A stretch of 64,000 bases of DNA from contig NZ_BDUC01000002.1 in NCBI RefSeq assembly GCF_002218085.1, forward strand, positions 558,001 through 622,000, written 5' to 3'. The position numbers were made by a program, and so were the translations under genes. The stretch's first letter is position 1. Every line of letters begins with the position of its first letter. Origin of the DNA: Tolypothrix sp. NIES-4075 (lineage in GTDB: Bacteria > Cyanobacteriota > Cyanobacteriia > Cyanobacteriales > Nostocaceae). A model generated the notes under the pieces. That model ran no database searches and was not told the DNA's origin. It saw only the letters and a program-made list of their open reading frames with translations. Below are positions 8,200 through 15,102 of this stretch, piece by piece.

Positions 8200-8256
8200 T
8201 AGATGCACCCTGATGATCTGGAGAGCCACCCAAGTAGCTCTCCTTTTTCGTTTTTA
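8200..8256 (+). ncRNA. Putative tandem small RNA, copy 2
   Basis: The same unit as at 8053 and 8436. A -10-like TAGTAT (8186-8191) lies 9 bases before the conserved tagatgcaccctgatgatct block. The terminator stem GGAGAGC (8220-8226) / GCTCTCC (8237-8243) encloses a cacccaagta loop and is followed by tttttcgttttt. The 30 bases upstream (8155-8184, ending caccccagatgtg) are almost identical to those of copy 3, so the promoter is duplicated with the transcribed part. Confidence 0.65.
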
Positions 8257-8435
8257 TGGTTGCCAAAGAAATTGCTTACAGTCATATCTTGCACATACCA
8301 CAGTCAACGCAGAAAATAGAAAGTGGTCTAATCGGTGCATGTGAAAACCACTGTAATCGAAAATCTCAAATCAAAAATAAAAAAACTTGCTAGGGGGTAT
8401 TGCACCTCACCCCAGATGTGGTATTATATGTTAAG

Positions 8436-8492
8436 TAGATGCACCCTGATGATCTGGAGAGCCACCCAAGTAGCTCTCCTTTTTCGTTTTTG
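8436..8492 (+). ncRNA. Putative tandem small RNA, copy 3
   Basis: A -10-like TATTAT (8422-8427) precedes tagatgcaccctgatgatct, the stem GGAGAGC (8456-8462) / GCTCTCC (8473-8479) and a tttttcgttttt tail. The transcribed part is identical to copy 2 and differs from copy 1 by a few bases, mainly in and beside the loop. The unit, including its upstream block (8391-8420), appears to have been duplicated as a whole. The argJ start codon lies about 130 bp downstream. Confidence 0.65.
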
Positions 8493-8618
8493 TCCTAAAT
8501 TTGCCAGCGTTTCAAATAGGCAAGTTATTAATAACTAACAAATTATCACTCTTTGGGTAACGAAGACTTGATATAATCGCCCCTCAAGCAAAGAGTAATA
8601 GTTGAAGGGATACCAATA

Positions 8619-9932
8619 ATGAATGACTGGCAGGAAATTACTGGTGGTGTGACAGCACCTAGAGGTTATCGGGCAGCAGGTATTACCGCAGGTTTGAAAC
8701 CTTCGGGATTGCCGGATTTGGCTTTGATAGTATCAGATGTAGAGGCGATCGCAGCTGGTGTATTCACCAGCTGTCAAGTAAAAGCTGCTTGCGTAGATTA
8801 TTGTCGCCAACGCTTGCAAGCAAAGCATAGCGCTCGTGCTATACTCTGCAACGCGGGACAAGCAAATGCGGCAACGGGTAACTCTGGCTGGTTAGATGCT
8901 TTAGAATGTGCAATGCTATTAGGGCAAGAGTTAAATATGCCTTCAGAATCGATTCTGCTTGCTTCTACGGGCGTAATCGGTCAGAGAATTAAGATGGAAC
9001 CTTTGCGGAGTGGGATTCCCAAGCTGGTGGCAGCATTATCAGAAACAGGTTCAGATGCAGCAGCTGGGGCGATTATCACCACCGATTTAGTCACAAAATC
9101 CATCGCATTAGAGACAAGTATAGGCGATCGCCCGGTGCGAATTGGTGGCATTGCTAAAGGTTCGGGGATGATTCATCCGAATATGGCAACGATGTTAGCA
9201 TTTGTCACTTGTGATGCCGCAGTTGCACCTACTCTGTGGCAACAAATGTTAAGTCGCGCAGCAGATAGAAGCTTTAATTCGATTACCGTAGATGGTGATA
9301 CTAGTACCAATGATAGCTTGATTGCGCTTGCCAACGGTCAATCTCGCACCCCAGCAATTACGGAAATGGGTGCAGAAGCGGAAAAATTAGAAGCGATGTT
9401 AACAGCAGTATGCCAGCATTTAGCAAAAGCGATCGCTCGTGATGGTGAAGGTGCAACTTGTCTGATTGAAGTGCAAGTTACTGGTGCAACCGATGAACAA
9501 GCAGCAAATCAAATCGCTAAAACCATCGCCGGCTCATCTTTAGTTAAGTCTGCCATATTTGGACGCGATCCAAACTGGGGACGCATCGCTGCTGCTGCCG
9601 GACGTGCGGGTATTCCTTTTGAGCAAGAAAACCTGCAAATTAAGTTAGGGGATTTCTTGATGATGAAGAATGGTCAACCAATACCATTTGATCGGGCAGC
9701 AGCGAGTGCTTATTTAAAACAAGCAGCAGCGAATGCTTCTAAACCACAAGATATGATGGCTACGAATATGAGTAATGATTTGTCGGGGGATAGAAGTACA
9801 ATCAAAGCTCAAAGTTTAGATAATCCGGTGATAATTGCAGTCAGCGTTGGTAATGGACACGGTTCGGGTAAAGCTTGGGGTTGTGATTTGAGTTACGACT
9901 ATGTAAAAATTAACGCCGAGTATACAACTTAA
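8619..9932 (+). CDS. argJ: Bifunctional ornithine acetyltransferase / N-acetylglutamate synthase
   Basis: A 437-residue ArgJ, the enzyme that recycles the acetyl group from N-acetylornithine to glutamate and can also make N-acetylglutamate from acetyl-CoA in the cyclic arginine pathway. The self-cleavage and nucleophile motif is KGSGMIHPNMATMLAF, with Thr191 expected to become the N-terminal nucleophile of the beta chain. The end SVGNGHGSGKAWGCDLSYDYV matches the family. A non-conserved insertion of roughly 20-25 residues (ASKPQDMMATNMSNDLSGDR region, about residues 380-400) precedes the last strand. A GAAGGGA sequence 8-15 bases before the ATG supports the start. It is transcribed downstream of the small-RNA array, separated from it by that array's third terminator. 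Confidence 0.97.
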   Translation: MNDWQEITGGVTAPRGYRAAGITAGLKPSGLPDLALIVSDVEAIAAGVFTSCQVKAACVDYCRQRLQAKHSARAILCNAGQANAATGNSGWLDALECAMLLGQELNMPSESILLASTGVIGQRIKMEPLRSGIPKLVAALSETGSDAAAGAIITTDLVTKSIALETSIGDRPVRIGGIAKGSGMIHPNMATMLAFVTCDAAVAPTLWQQMLSRAADRSFNSITVDGDTSTNDSLIALANGQSRTPAITEMGAEAEKLEAMLTAVCQHLAKAIARDGEGATCLIEVQVTGATDEQAANQIAKTIAGSSLVKSAIFGRDPNWGRIAAAAGRAGIPFEQENLQIKLGDFLMMKNGQPIPFDRAAASAYLKQAAANASKPQDMMATNMSNDLSGDRSTIKAQSLDNPVIIAVSVGNGHGSGKAWGCDLSYDYVKINAEYTT

Positions 9933-9964
9933 GAGTAACCAACCGCCAAGGACGCCAAGAAGAG

Positions 9965-10078
9965 ATGCCGAAAGCAGCAGATATCGGTGGGAAGCGTTTA
10001 ATTAGTTTAGCGCCAGATGCTTGGGTTAAATCGGTAACGCAATCCCCCGATGTCTTGGCTAGAGAAATTCACAGGTAA
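9965..10078 (+). pseudogene. N-terminal remnant of an Rpn/PD-(D/E)XK-type nuclease-transposase-like protein
   Basis: A 37-codon ORF starting MPKAADIGGKRLISLAPDAW and ending at the TAA at 10076-10078. To my recollection this N-terminus is typical of cyanobacterial Rpn-family (recombination-promoting nuclease, PDDEXK) proteins, which run to about 250-300 residues. Here everything after residue 37 is missing. A C-terminal piece of the same kind of protein reappears at 10704-10943. The family assignment rests on recalled sequence pattern and is moderate. Confidence 0.4.
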
Positions 10079-10216
10079 AGGAATTTAAGATGTAGGGTGT
10101 GTTAAGCGCAAGCTGTAACGCACCATCTAAAATTGCACCACAACAAATGGGAAAATTACCGGATATTTACTGAGGCATAGTGTAATATAGTGCGGAATTA
10201 ACTATATATTCGGACT

Positions 10217-10690
10217 ATGTTAGTTGAAACAACAAAGAATGTAAAAAAATATGAATCTTATAAGTATGCCTTTGAAAGGCTAAAGGAAGCAATTGAGAGG
10301 GAGTTTTTTTTAGAAGCAGTCGTGATTGCAGAAAGTATAATATCGGATAGGCTTATTAGCTATCTTGTTGTGCGACATCAAGAGTTAAAGACTAGTGAGA
10401 AGTTGCCAAATACAAAAACTAGTTTAGGAAAATTGATTGAAAAATGGCAGCAAATTGACCAAAAGGTTTCTTATAAAGACTGGGATGATTTAATCAAAGA
10501 TGTTGATAAATGGCGTGGCGACCGAAATGAATGCGCTCATGCTCTTGTAAAATCTAATCCAGGTTCTTCAACTCATTCGGTAGAAGAATTTGTTACAAAA
10601 AGTCGTAACTGTGCCTTGGTTGGTACAAAATTAGCCCGTGCAGTCTGTAGCTGGACACAAAGTAGAAAAGCAAAAATTCCGAAGATATAA
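10217..10690 (+). CDS. HEPN-like hypothetical protein
   Basis: A 157-residue, Lys/Glu-rich, probably all-helical protein that I do not recognise by family name. Near residues 99-110 it carries WRGDRNECAHALV, which contains an R-X4-H motif (Arg103...His108). That motif is the signature of HEPN domains, many of which are RNases in toxin-antitoxin and defence systems. The sequence runs into the next ORF with only 13 bases between them. Its position between two pieces of an Rpn-like gene suggests an accessory insertion. The HEPN call is an inference from one motif plus helical character. Confidence 0.45.
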   Translation: MLVETTKNVKKYESYKYAFERLKEAIEREFFLEAVVIAESIISDRLISYLVVRHQELKTSEKLPNTKTSLGKLIEKWQQIDQKVSYKDWDDLIKDVDKWRGDRNECAHALVKSNPGSSTHSVEEFVTKSRNCALVGTKLARAVCSWTQSRKAKIPKI

Positions 10691-10703
10691 ATTGAGGTGG
10701 GAT

Positions 10704-10943
10704 ATGGCTGTGTTACGAGAATCACCTTGGTATCAACAGATTTTAAATGAAGGATGCCGAGAAGAGTTACTTTCTGGTATTGAATTGGGTTTGGAACTAA
10801 AATTTGGTACTGAGGGATTACAGTTAATGCCAGAAATCTCGCAAATTACCGATTTAGATGTATTAAGGACGATTCGGGAAGGGTTGCGGACAATGAATTC
10901 TCTAGAGGAAATTAGGCAAATTTATACAATAAATGAAACATGA
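10704..10943 (+). pseudogene. C-terminal piece of an Rpn/DUF4351-like protein
   Basis: The ATG at 10704 follows GAGGTGGG at a good distance and gives a 79-residue protein starting MAVLRESPWYQQILNEG and continuing LLSGIELGLELKFG, then a helical tail with VLRTIREGLRTMNSLEEI. This is the usual C-terminal segment of cyanobacterial Rpn/DUF4351-type proteins, lacking the nuclease domain. It may still be translated: its stop overlaps the start of the next gene by 4 bases (ATGA). An independent small protein is possible. Confidence 0.45.
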
Positions 10944-11485
10944 ATTTTCTCAAATCTCCGCAACGCATTTCTGTAGTTGGGACTAGCGGTTCTGGTAAGA
11001 CGACTTTAGCGAAGCAAATTTCACAGCGTCTTAGGATTCCTCATATAGAACTAGATTATCTGCACTGGCAACCGAATTGGGTGGAAGTGCCGAATGATGT
11101 GATGAGAGAAAAAGTTTCTCAAGCGCTTTCGGGCAATGCTTGGGTAGTAGATGGAAATTACAGCATGGTGCGCGATATTGTTTGGGGAAAAGCTGATACA
11201 GTTGTCTGGTTAGACTATTCCTTATCAGTCGTCATAAGTCGTATAATTTGGCGGACATTTCAGCGGGTGGTGAAGCAACAAGAAGTCTGCAATGGCAACC
11301 GTGAAACTTGGAAAACCACCTTCAGCCGTGATTCAATAATTTTATGGGCGCTTCAAACTTATCATAAAAATCGCAGGCAATATGCGCTGCTATTGCAAAA
11401 ACCTGAGTATGCACATCTTAATATTGTGCATTTGCGATACTCCTACGGAGTCACTTCTTTTGACGGAGACGCTACGCGAACGTGA
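10940..11485 (+). pseudogene. P-loop nucleotide kinase-like protein (FlaR/adenylate-kinase type), 3' end altered by repeat
   Basis: The 181-residue product has a Walker A GTSGSGKT at residues 14-21 and the LDYLHW and VVDGNYSMVRD segments typical of the small topology-modulation (FlaR) or adenylate-kinase-like family. After VHLR the last 15 residues are encoded by a 48-bp repeat (11438-11485) that ends in an in-frame TGA. The reading frame after that stop (11486-11539) continues with TLASAQNWLSLIPTYYE and TAA, which looks like the original C-terminus. The insertion is a whole number of codons, so only its internal stop truncates the protein. The catalytic core is intact, and the protein may remain functional without its last 17 residues. 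Confidence 0.65.
11438..11485. repeat. 48-bp repeat inserted in the kinase gene (GACGCTACGCGAAC family)
   Basis: The segment begins tactcctacggagtc and ends cggagacgctacgcgaacg plus tga. The gacgctacgcgaac core is a recurrent interspersed cyanobacterial repeat and is found again twice at 45211-45245. Homology of the flanks on either side to the end of the kinase gene defines the limits. Confidence 0.6.
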
Positions 11486-12104
11486 ACGCTTGCATCTGCA
11501 CAAAATTGGTTGTCACTAATTCCAACGTATTATGAGTAACTTACAAACAAAAATACCGACTGATACATGGATACCCGCAACGTGGGATGAATACATCCAA
11601 GAAATTGAAAATCCGGCACGCGAAAAAGCCAAAGGCTACTACTACAACGGCAAAATGAGGATTGAAATGCCACCGATAGGTAATGACCACGCTAGCGATC
11701 ATACAATCGTTATCCTTGCTGCTAGCAACTACGCAGCTATTAAAAATATTCCCATGAATGGCAAGGATAACTGCACCTACCGAAAAACAGGCTTTAATGA
11801 GGCGCAACCTGATGTATCTTACTACGTTGGTGAAAATGCTGATGTCATTCCTTGGGGAACTTCTATTATCAACCTCGATAACTATCCACCGCCAAATTTA
11901 GTAATTGAAGTTGCAAATACTTCTTTAGCAGATGATAAAGGTGAAAAACGCCTGCTGTATGAAGAATTAGGAGTAGATGAATACTGGATTATAGATGTGC
12001 GGAATGTCCAAGTTATTGCTTTTGCGGTAGAAAATGGCGGTAGTCGCAAAATTACTCAATCTCTGGTTTTACCTGGTTTAGCAATTTCTCTTTTAGAAGA
12101 GGCT

Positions 12105-12112
12105 TTCCGACG
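12105..12112. repeat. Target-site duplication, left copy
   Basis: TTCCGACG, directly abutting the left terminal inverted repeat. The identical octamer abuts the right end at 13887-13894. It is part of the Uma2 coding sequence. Confidence 0.85.
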
Positions 12113-12156
12113 GGGAGCATCCCAATTTGGCAAAAAGATGGGAAGAAGACAAGAAT

Positions 12157-12179
12157 ATTCGCGATTGTAACTCGCGAAT
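12157..12179. repeat. IS subterminal palindromic repeat, left
   Basis: A 23-bp sequence with arms TTCGCGA and TCGCGAA around ttgtaac, starting 44 bp inside the left end. Its exact reverse complement is at 13824-13846, 40 bp inside the right end. It is probably a binding site for the transposase or an accessory protein. Confidence 0.75.
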
Positions 12180-12249
12180 AAAAGGGGAACTGTACATCAA
12201 CACCGGAATTCGAGAGAATTAATAATGTTCAACAAGCAGATCAAGTTCA

Positions 12250-13334
12250 ATGACCCCGGAAGATAAAGAACTTTTAGATACCCACGTCAAAGCGATCGCG
12301 AAGATTCTGTATGAAAACACGCCTTCGGAAAAAACAGAAACCTTTGAAGGCATAGAAACAGCCGTTCGCGATCAAGTTCTGGAACACGTCAGTCCGAAAA
12401 TCGCCTTTTTTTTGTCGGAGAAAAGACTGGAACAACGAAGGGTAAAACACGGACAATAAGGAGTTGTGTTGGTAAGATTAAAGTCACAAATAAACAGGCA
12501 TCTCGTTTGGGAATAGAACCGTATCGGCGATTTAGCCCCTTACTTGAAAAGTGCTGTTTGTTACTTGCAGCGAACGAGTCATTCCAGGACGCAGAGAATG
12601 ACCTTAAGGTTCTAACAGGGATAGAAGTTGGTCATAGTACGCATCATCGCCAAGTCAAAAAAGTCGAATTATCTGCCCCAAACGTCAAACAGAAATTAAC
12701 AGAAGTTTGTTTGGATGGTGGAAAGGTGCGACTTCGTTCCGAAAAAAAAGGTCAGCCTACATATTGGAAAGAGTATAAAACGGGACGATTACAGGGGATT
12801 TATTACGGAGCCTTTTTTCAAGATAATCTCTCGTTAACTGATTGGGTCAACAGCCAAAACATTGGTAAAACTCTTTACTGCTTGGGAGATGGACATGATG
12901 GAATTTGGAACCTGTTTGAAAAAATTGCTGACCCAAAATGTAGGCAAGAAATCCTCGATTGGTATCATTTGAAAGAAAATCTGTATAAAATACAGGCTAC
13001 TAAAAAATTTCTCGTAGACATTGAAGCTGAACTTTGGTACGGACAAGTGGAACAAGCAATTACCAAACTCAACAACAGTAAATATGTAGGAGTTACCCAA
13101 TTTACAAACTATCTACGTAAACATAGACATCGTTTGGTCAATTATATGTATTTCCAGGCGGAACAATTAAGCTCGATTGGTTCAGGAGCAGTAGAGTCAG
13201 CCGTTAAGCAGATCGATAAGCGACTACAAATAGTTGGAGCGCAGTGGAAGTATGATTTCATACCATATATGCTCGATTTGCGTTGTGCTTATTTAAATGG
13301 CAAACTAGCCCCCACTTTATGTAATGTAAAATAA
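12250..13334 (+). CDS. ISKra4-family transposase, orfA/orfB joined by -1 slippage on T8
   Basis: OrfA (12250-12459) encodes a short N-terminal part. OrfB is annotated from TTG 12507, but its frame is open from before the end of orfA. At the T8 run 12406-12413 a -1 shift converts KIAFFL to AFFFVGEKTGTTKGKTRT, then RSCVGKIKVTNKQ, which joins smoothly to orfB and restores the usual family sequence. The catalytic residues of a DDE enzyme are visible in orfB: Asp70 in CLDGGKVRLR, Asp128 in CLGDGHDGIW and Glu230 in GSGAVESAVKQ (numbered from 12507). Homopolymer slippage is a common way for IS elements to limit transposase production. Confidence 0.8.
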
Positions 13335-13360
13335 ATCGCACAAAAAGGAATAAAATTGTT

Positions 13361-13383
13361 ATTCGCGAGTTATCATCGCGAAG
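13361..13383. repeat. Internal copy of the IS subterminal repeat
   Basis: ATTCGCGAGTT followed by atcatcgcgaag-type sequence, in the same orientation as the right-end copy at 13824 and differing from it at three or four positions. It lies between the transposase stop and the passenger ORF, as if an older element end had been bypassed when the passenger was captured. Confidence 0.7.
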
Positions 13384-13401
13384 ATATTTGTGTGTCTTTG
13401 T

Positions 13402-13812
13402 ATGCCAAGATCAAGAGCCAACGATACTGAACAGGATAAATTAGCTCGATTTGAGCGGATTAAAAAGGCGATTATAGCCTTAGAAAAACAACAAGCACTT
13501 TTATTAAAGCAGGGTGATCTGGCTGCATCCGGGGCTTGGGTAGCGCGTTATCAAGTCCGGCAAAACCTGAAGAAATATTGGTACTACAAATTACAAGTGC
13601 CAATCCCATACTTCCAATGCGCGACATCAGACAAGCTCAGTAAATACAAGCATTTGGGCAAAGCTGGTACTCAAGAACATCTTGATGCTGTTATGTCTGT
13701 TTTTAGACGTTCTGTTTGGGATGAAATACAGAGAATAATTCATACCCTTGATGACTGTTTGCTAGATATTAGTTCTGGATCTGAGCAAGAATCAGAAGAA
13801 GCACAAGATTGA
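13402..13812 (+). CDS. IS passenger protein of unknown function
   Basis: A 136-residue protein from the ATG at 13402 (MPRSRANDTEQD); an upstream GTG at 13390 is less likely. It has a charged helical N-terminus (KLARFERIKKAIIALEKQQALLL), then ARYQVRQNLKKYWYYKLQ and KYKHLGKAGTQEHLDAV, ending in an acidic tail. The KYWYYKLQ and KYKHLGKAG spacing recalls small DUF6788-like proteins often seen beside transposases, but the usual Cys residues are missing and I do not claim that family. It lies inside the terminal repeats of the element and therefore moves with it. Possible roles are transposition regulator or target selector. Confidence 0.6.
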   Translation: MPRSRANDTEQDKLARFERIKKAIIALEKQQALLLKQGDLAASGAWVARYQVRQNLKKYWYYKLQVPIPYFQCATSDKLSKYKHLGKAGTQEHLDAVMSVFRRSVWDEIQRIIHTLDDCLLDISSGSEQESEEAQD

Positions 13813-13823
13813 ATCCCTAGATT

Positions 13824-13846
13824 ATTCGCGAGTTACAATCGCGAAT
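13824..13846. repeat. IS subterminal palindromic repeat, right
   Basis: Exact reverse complement of the 23-bp sequence at 12157-12179. It lies 12 bp beyond the passenger stop codon and may also terminate its transcript. Confidence 0.75.
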
Positions 13847-13886
13847 AATCTGGATTCTTTTATTTTTGCAAAATTGGGATGCTCCC

Positions 13887-13894
13887 TTCCGACG
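13887..13894. repeat. Target-site duplication, right copy
   Basis: TTCCGACG, identical to 12105-12112 and directly following the right terminal inverted repeat. The Uma2 reading frame resumes here. Confidence 0.85.
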
Positions 13895-13992
13895 TACTCG
13901 ACAAATGAATCAAAGCCAAGTTGTAGCCTGGTTATTATCTCAATTTCAGCAATAATATCATTAAAACAGAAAAACAGGCAATTAAGTAGGGT

Positions 13993-14044
13993 TCGTAGTG
14001 AGCTTATCGCTCTGCATTTTAAGGACGCGCATTCCTTACTACGA
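13993..14044. repeat. Palindromic repeat, GTAGTGAGC family, copy B
   Basis: Outer arms tcgtagtgag / ccttactacga with one mismatch around a degenerate centre containing aaggacgcgcattcctt. It is related to 4993-5045. It lies between the Uma2 3' remnant and the convergent PHP gene. Confidence 0.65.
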
Positions 14045-14091
14045 GTTGACGTTTAATTTAGTTCTCCTACTTAACCGCTTTTTCATCATCT

Positions 14092-14778
14092 TTATAATCG
14101 TTGCAGCAGACTTAAACCGTGAGTATCAGTACCACAAGTGTTGTAAAGATTAAATTCATTAGCTAGCTGTTGTACCTGTTTTGATTCTAAGGCACTTGCT
14201 CGCCAAGGATTAGGATTATTGTAGGCGTAATACGTTTCCACACCATCAATACCAGCCTCAGCAGCAGCAGGAATTAAGTCAAAATGCGATCGCCTATAAC
14301 GAGCTGGATGAGCGAGTACCGCTAATCCCCCAGCATTGTGAATCGCTGCAATCACGCTAGCTATCTGATAATCTTCACCTGTAGCAATCTTTCTTTGCAG
14401 ATAGCGTTTAATACTGGGGTGTTCTGGCTCGAAAGCATAACCCAAAATGTGAACTTCCACATTCAAACATGTGGCATTAATTTCTACACCACTCCACAGG
14501 TGAGGAGAATTTGCACTCCCGTTGTTCCACTTCCAGTCTTCTAACCAAGCTTGTGCTGCTCGGTAGCCGTTAATACTATGATGGTCTGTGATGGCAAATC
14601 CTTTTAAACCAATAGCGATCGCCTGTTCCATCAATGCAGTCGGCTGCAACCTGCCATCAGAATGGACAGTATGCATGTGAAAGTTAAAACACCTCGGACA
14701 GCTTTCTGCGTCGATGTTCTGGAATACTTCTTTTAAAAGTTCCCTGGAAGTAGAAGTTCGGGCAAAATTTACAACCAT
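14092..14778 (-). CDS. PHP-domain metal-dependent phosphoesterase
   Basis: A 228-residue protein of the PHP superfamily. The first metal-binding motif is FNFHMHTVHSDG (His34, His36). It is followed by GFAITDHHSINGY, the glutamate of WSGVEINA, the histidine in LAVLAHPARY, and the closing CGTDTHG. These are the expected histidines, aspartates and glutamate of a trinuclear site as in YciV-type oligoribonucleotide or 3',5'-nucleotide phosphatases. The exact substrate is not known. The ATG at 14778 is preceded by GAGGGGG 6-12 bases upstream, a strong ribosome-binding site. There is no signal peptide, so it is cytosolic. Confidence 0.9.
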   Translation of the reverse strand: MVVNFARTSTSRELLKEVFQNIDAESCPRCFNFHMHTVHSDGRLQPTALMEQAIAIGLKGFAITDHHSINGYRAAQAWLEDWKWNNGSANSPHLWSGVEINATCLNVEVHILGYAFEPEHPSIKRYLQRKIATGEDYQIASVIAAIHNAGGLAVLAHPARYRRSHFDLIPAAAEAGIDGVETYYAYNNPNPWRASALESKQVQQLANEFNLYNTCGTDTHGLSLLQRL

Positions 14779-15102
14779 AACCCCCTCTGAAAAGTATGCA
14801 ATCTAACACTCCAACAAGATAGATTTACAGATGACAAACACCAGCACTGTAAATCAGTGTTGGAGCCGCTATTTTTTCAGCTTCATCAGCAAATTTTTTC
14901 AATATGTTAAGACTAGGTTAGCAAATTCAAAGGCTGACGGTCATGAGTATTTTCGATGGTAGTTATGATAAATAGTAACAAATAGAGCAATTTATATCCG
15001 TAATAAACGCAAGTAAGATCGAGCGGAAATACTAGTTTTGTATAGAGAGAAGTTCTACAACTAAAAAAAAGTAATCAGTATATAGACAGAAAATCCTATA
15101 TT
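14779..15102. other. Intergenic region between PHP gene and purM
   Basis: 324 bases without a credible ORF. A hairpin CCAGCACTG (14841-14849) / CAGTGTTGG (14855-14863), one mismatch, precedes a T-run at 14872-14877 and may terminate plus-strand transcripts or act within the PHP leader. The rest is A+T-rich. The promoter of the PHP gene should be here, but I could not fix it. Confidence 0.4.

Larger units (their letters stand above)
12113..13886 (+). mobile_element. Complete ISKra4-type insertion sequence, 1774 bp, with passenger ORF
   Basis: The ends form a 26-bp inverted repeat with two mismatches: the left end starts GGGAGCATCCCAATTT at 12113, and the right end is its complement finishing at 13886. 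Eight-base direct repeats TTCCGACG flank both ends. Inside are a transposase encoded in two overlapping frames, a second ORF of unknown function, and three copies of a 23-bp subterminal sequence. Both the target duplication and the restored Uma2 reading frame confirm the limits. The near-perfect duplication and open frames suggest a recent, possibly still active insertion. Confidence 0.85.
11532..13955 (+). pseudogene. Uma2-family (DUF820) nuclease-like gene interrupted by an insertion sequence
   Basis: The 5' part (11532-12112) encodes a typical Uma2 protein, with VIEVANTSLADD, KRLLYEELGVDEYWIIDV and the ending LPGLAISLLEEAFRR. Uma2 proteins have a PD-(D/E)XK nuclease fold and are greatly expanded in cyanobacteria; their role is unclear. 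After Arg-Arg the frame runs into insertion-sequence DNA for about 20 codons. The missing tail, RTRQMNQSQVVAWLLSQFQQ and TAA, is found at 13892-13955 beyond the element. Removing the element and one copy of the 8-bp duplication restores a continuous gene of about 214 codons. The 5' ATG overlapped the end of the kinase gene before that gene was altered. Confidence 0.85.

Noticed and set aside
8335..8538. 67-codon ORF over the third small-RNA copy
   Set aside because: It crosses the promoter and terminator of the repeat unit, lacks a ribosome-binding site and its sequence is not protein-like.
11541..11807. Minus-strand ORF inside the Uma2 gene
   Set aside because: It mirrors the Uma2 codons and has no ribosome-binding site or recognised motif.
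14841..14863. Hairpin as Rho-independent terminator of the PHP gene
   Set aside because: It lies upstream of the PHP start on the minus strand, so it cannot end that transcript.
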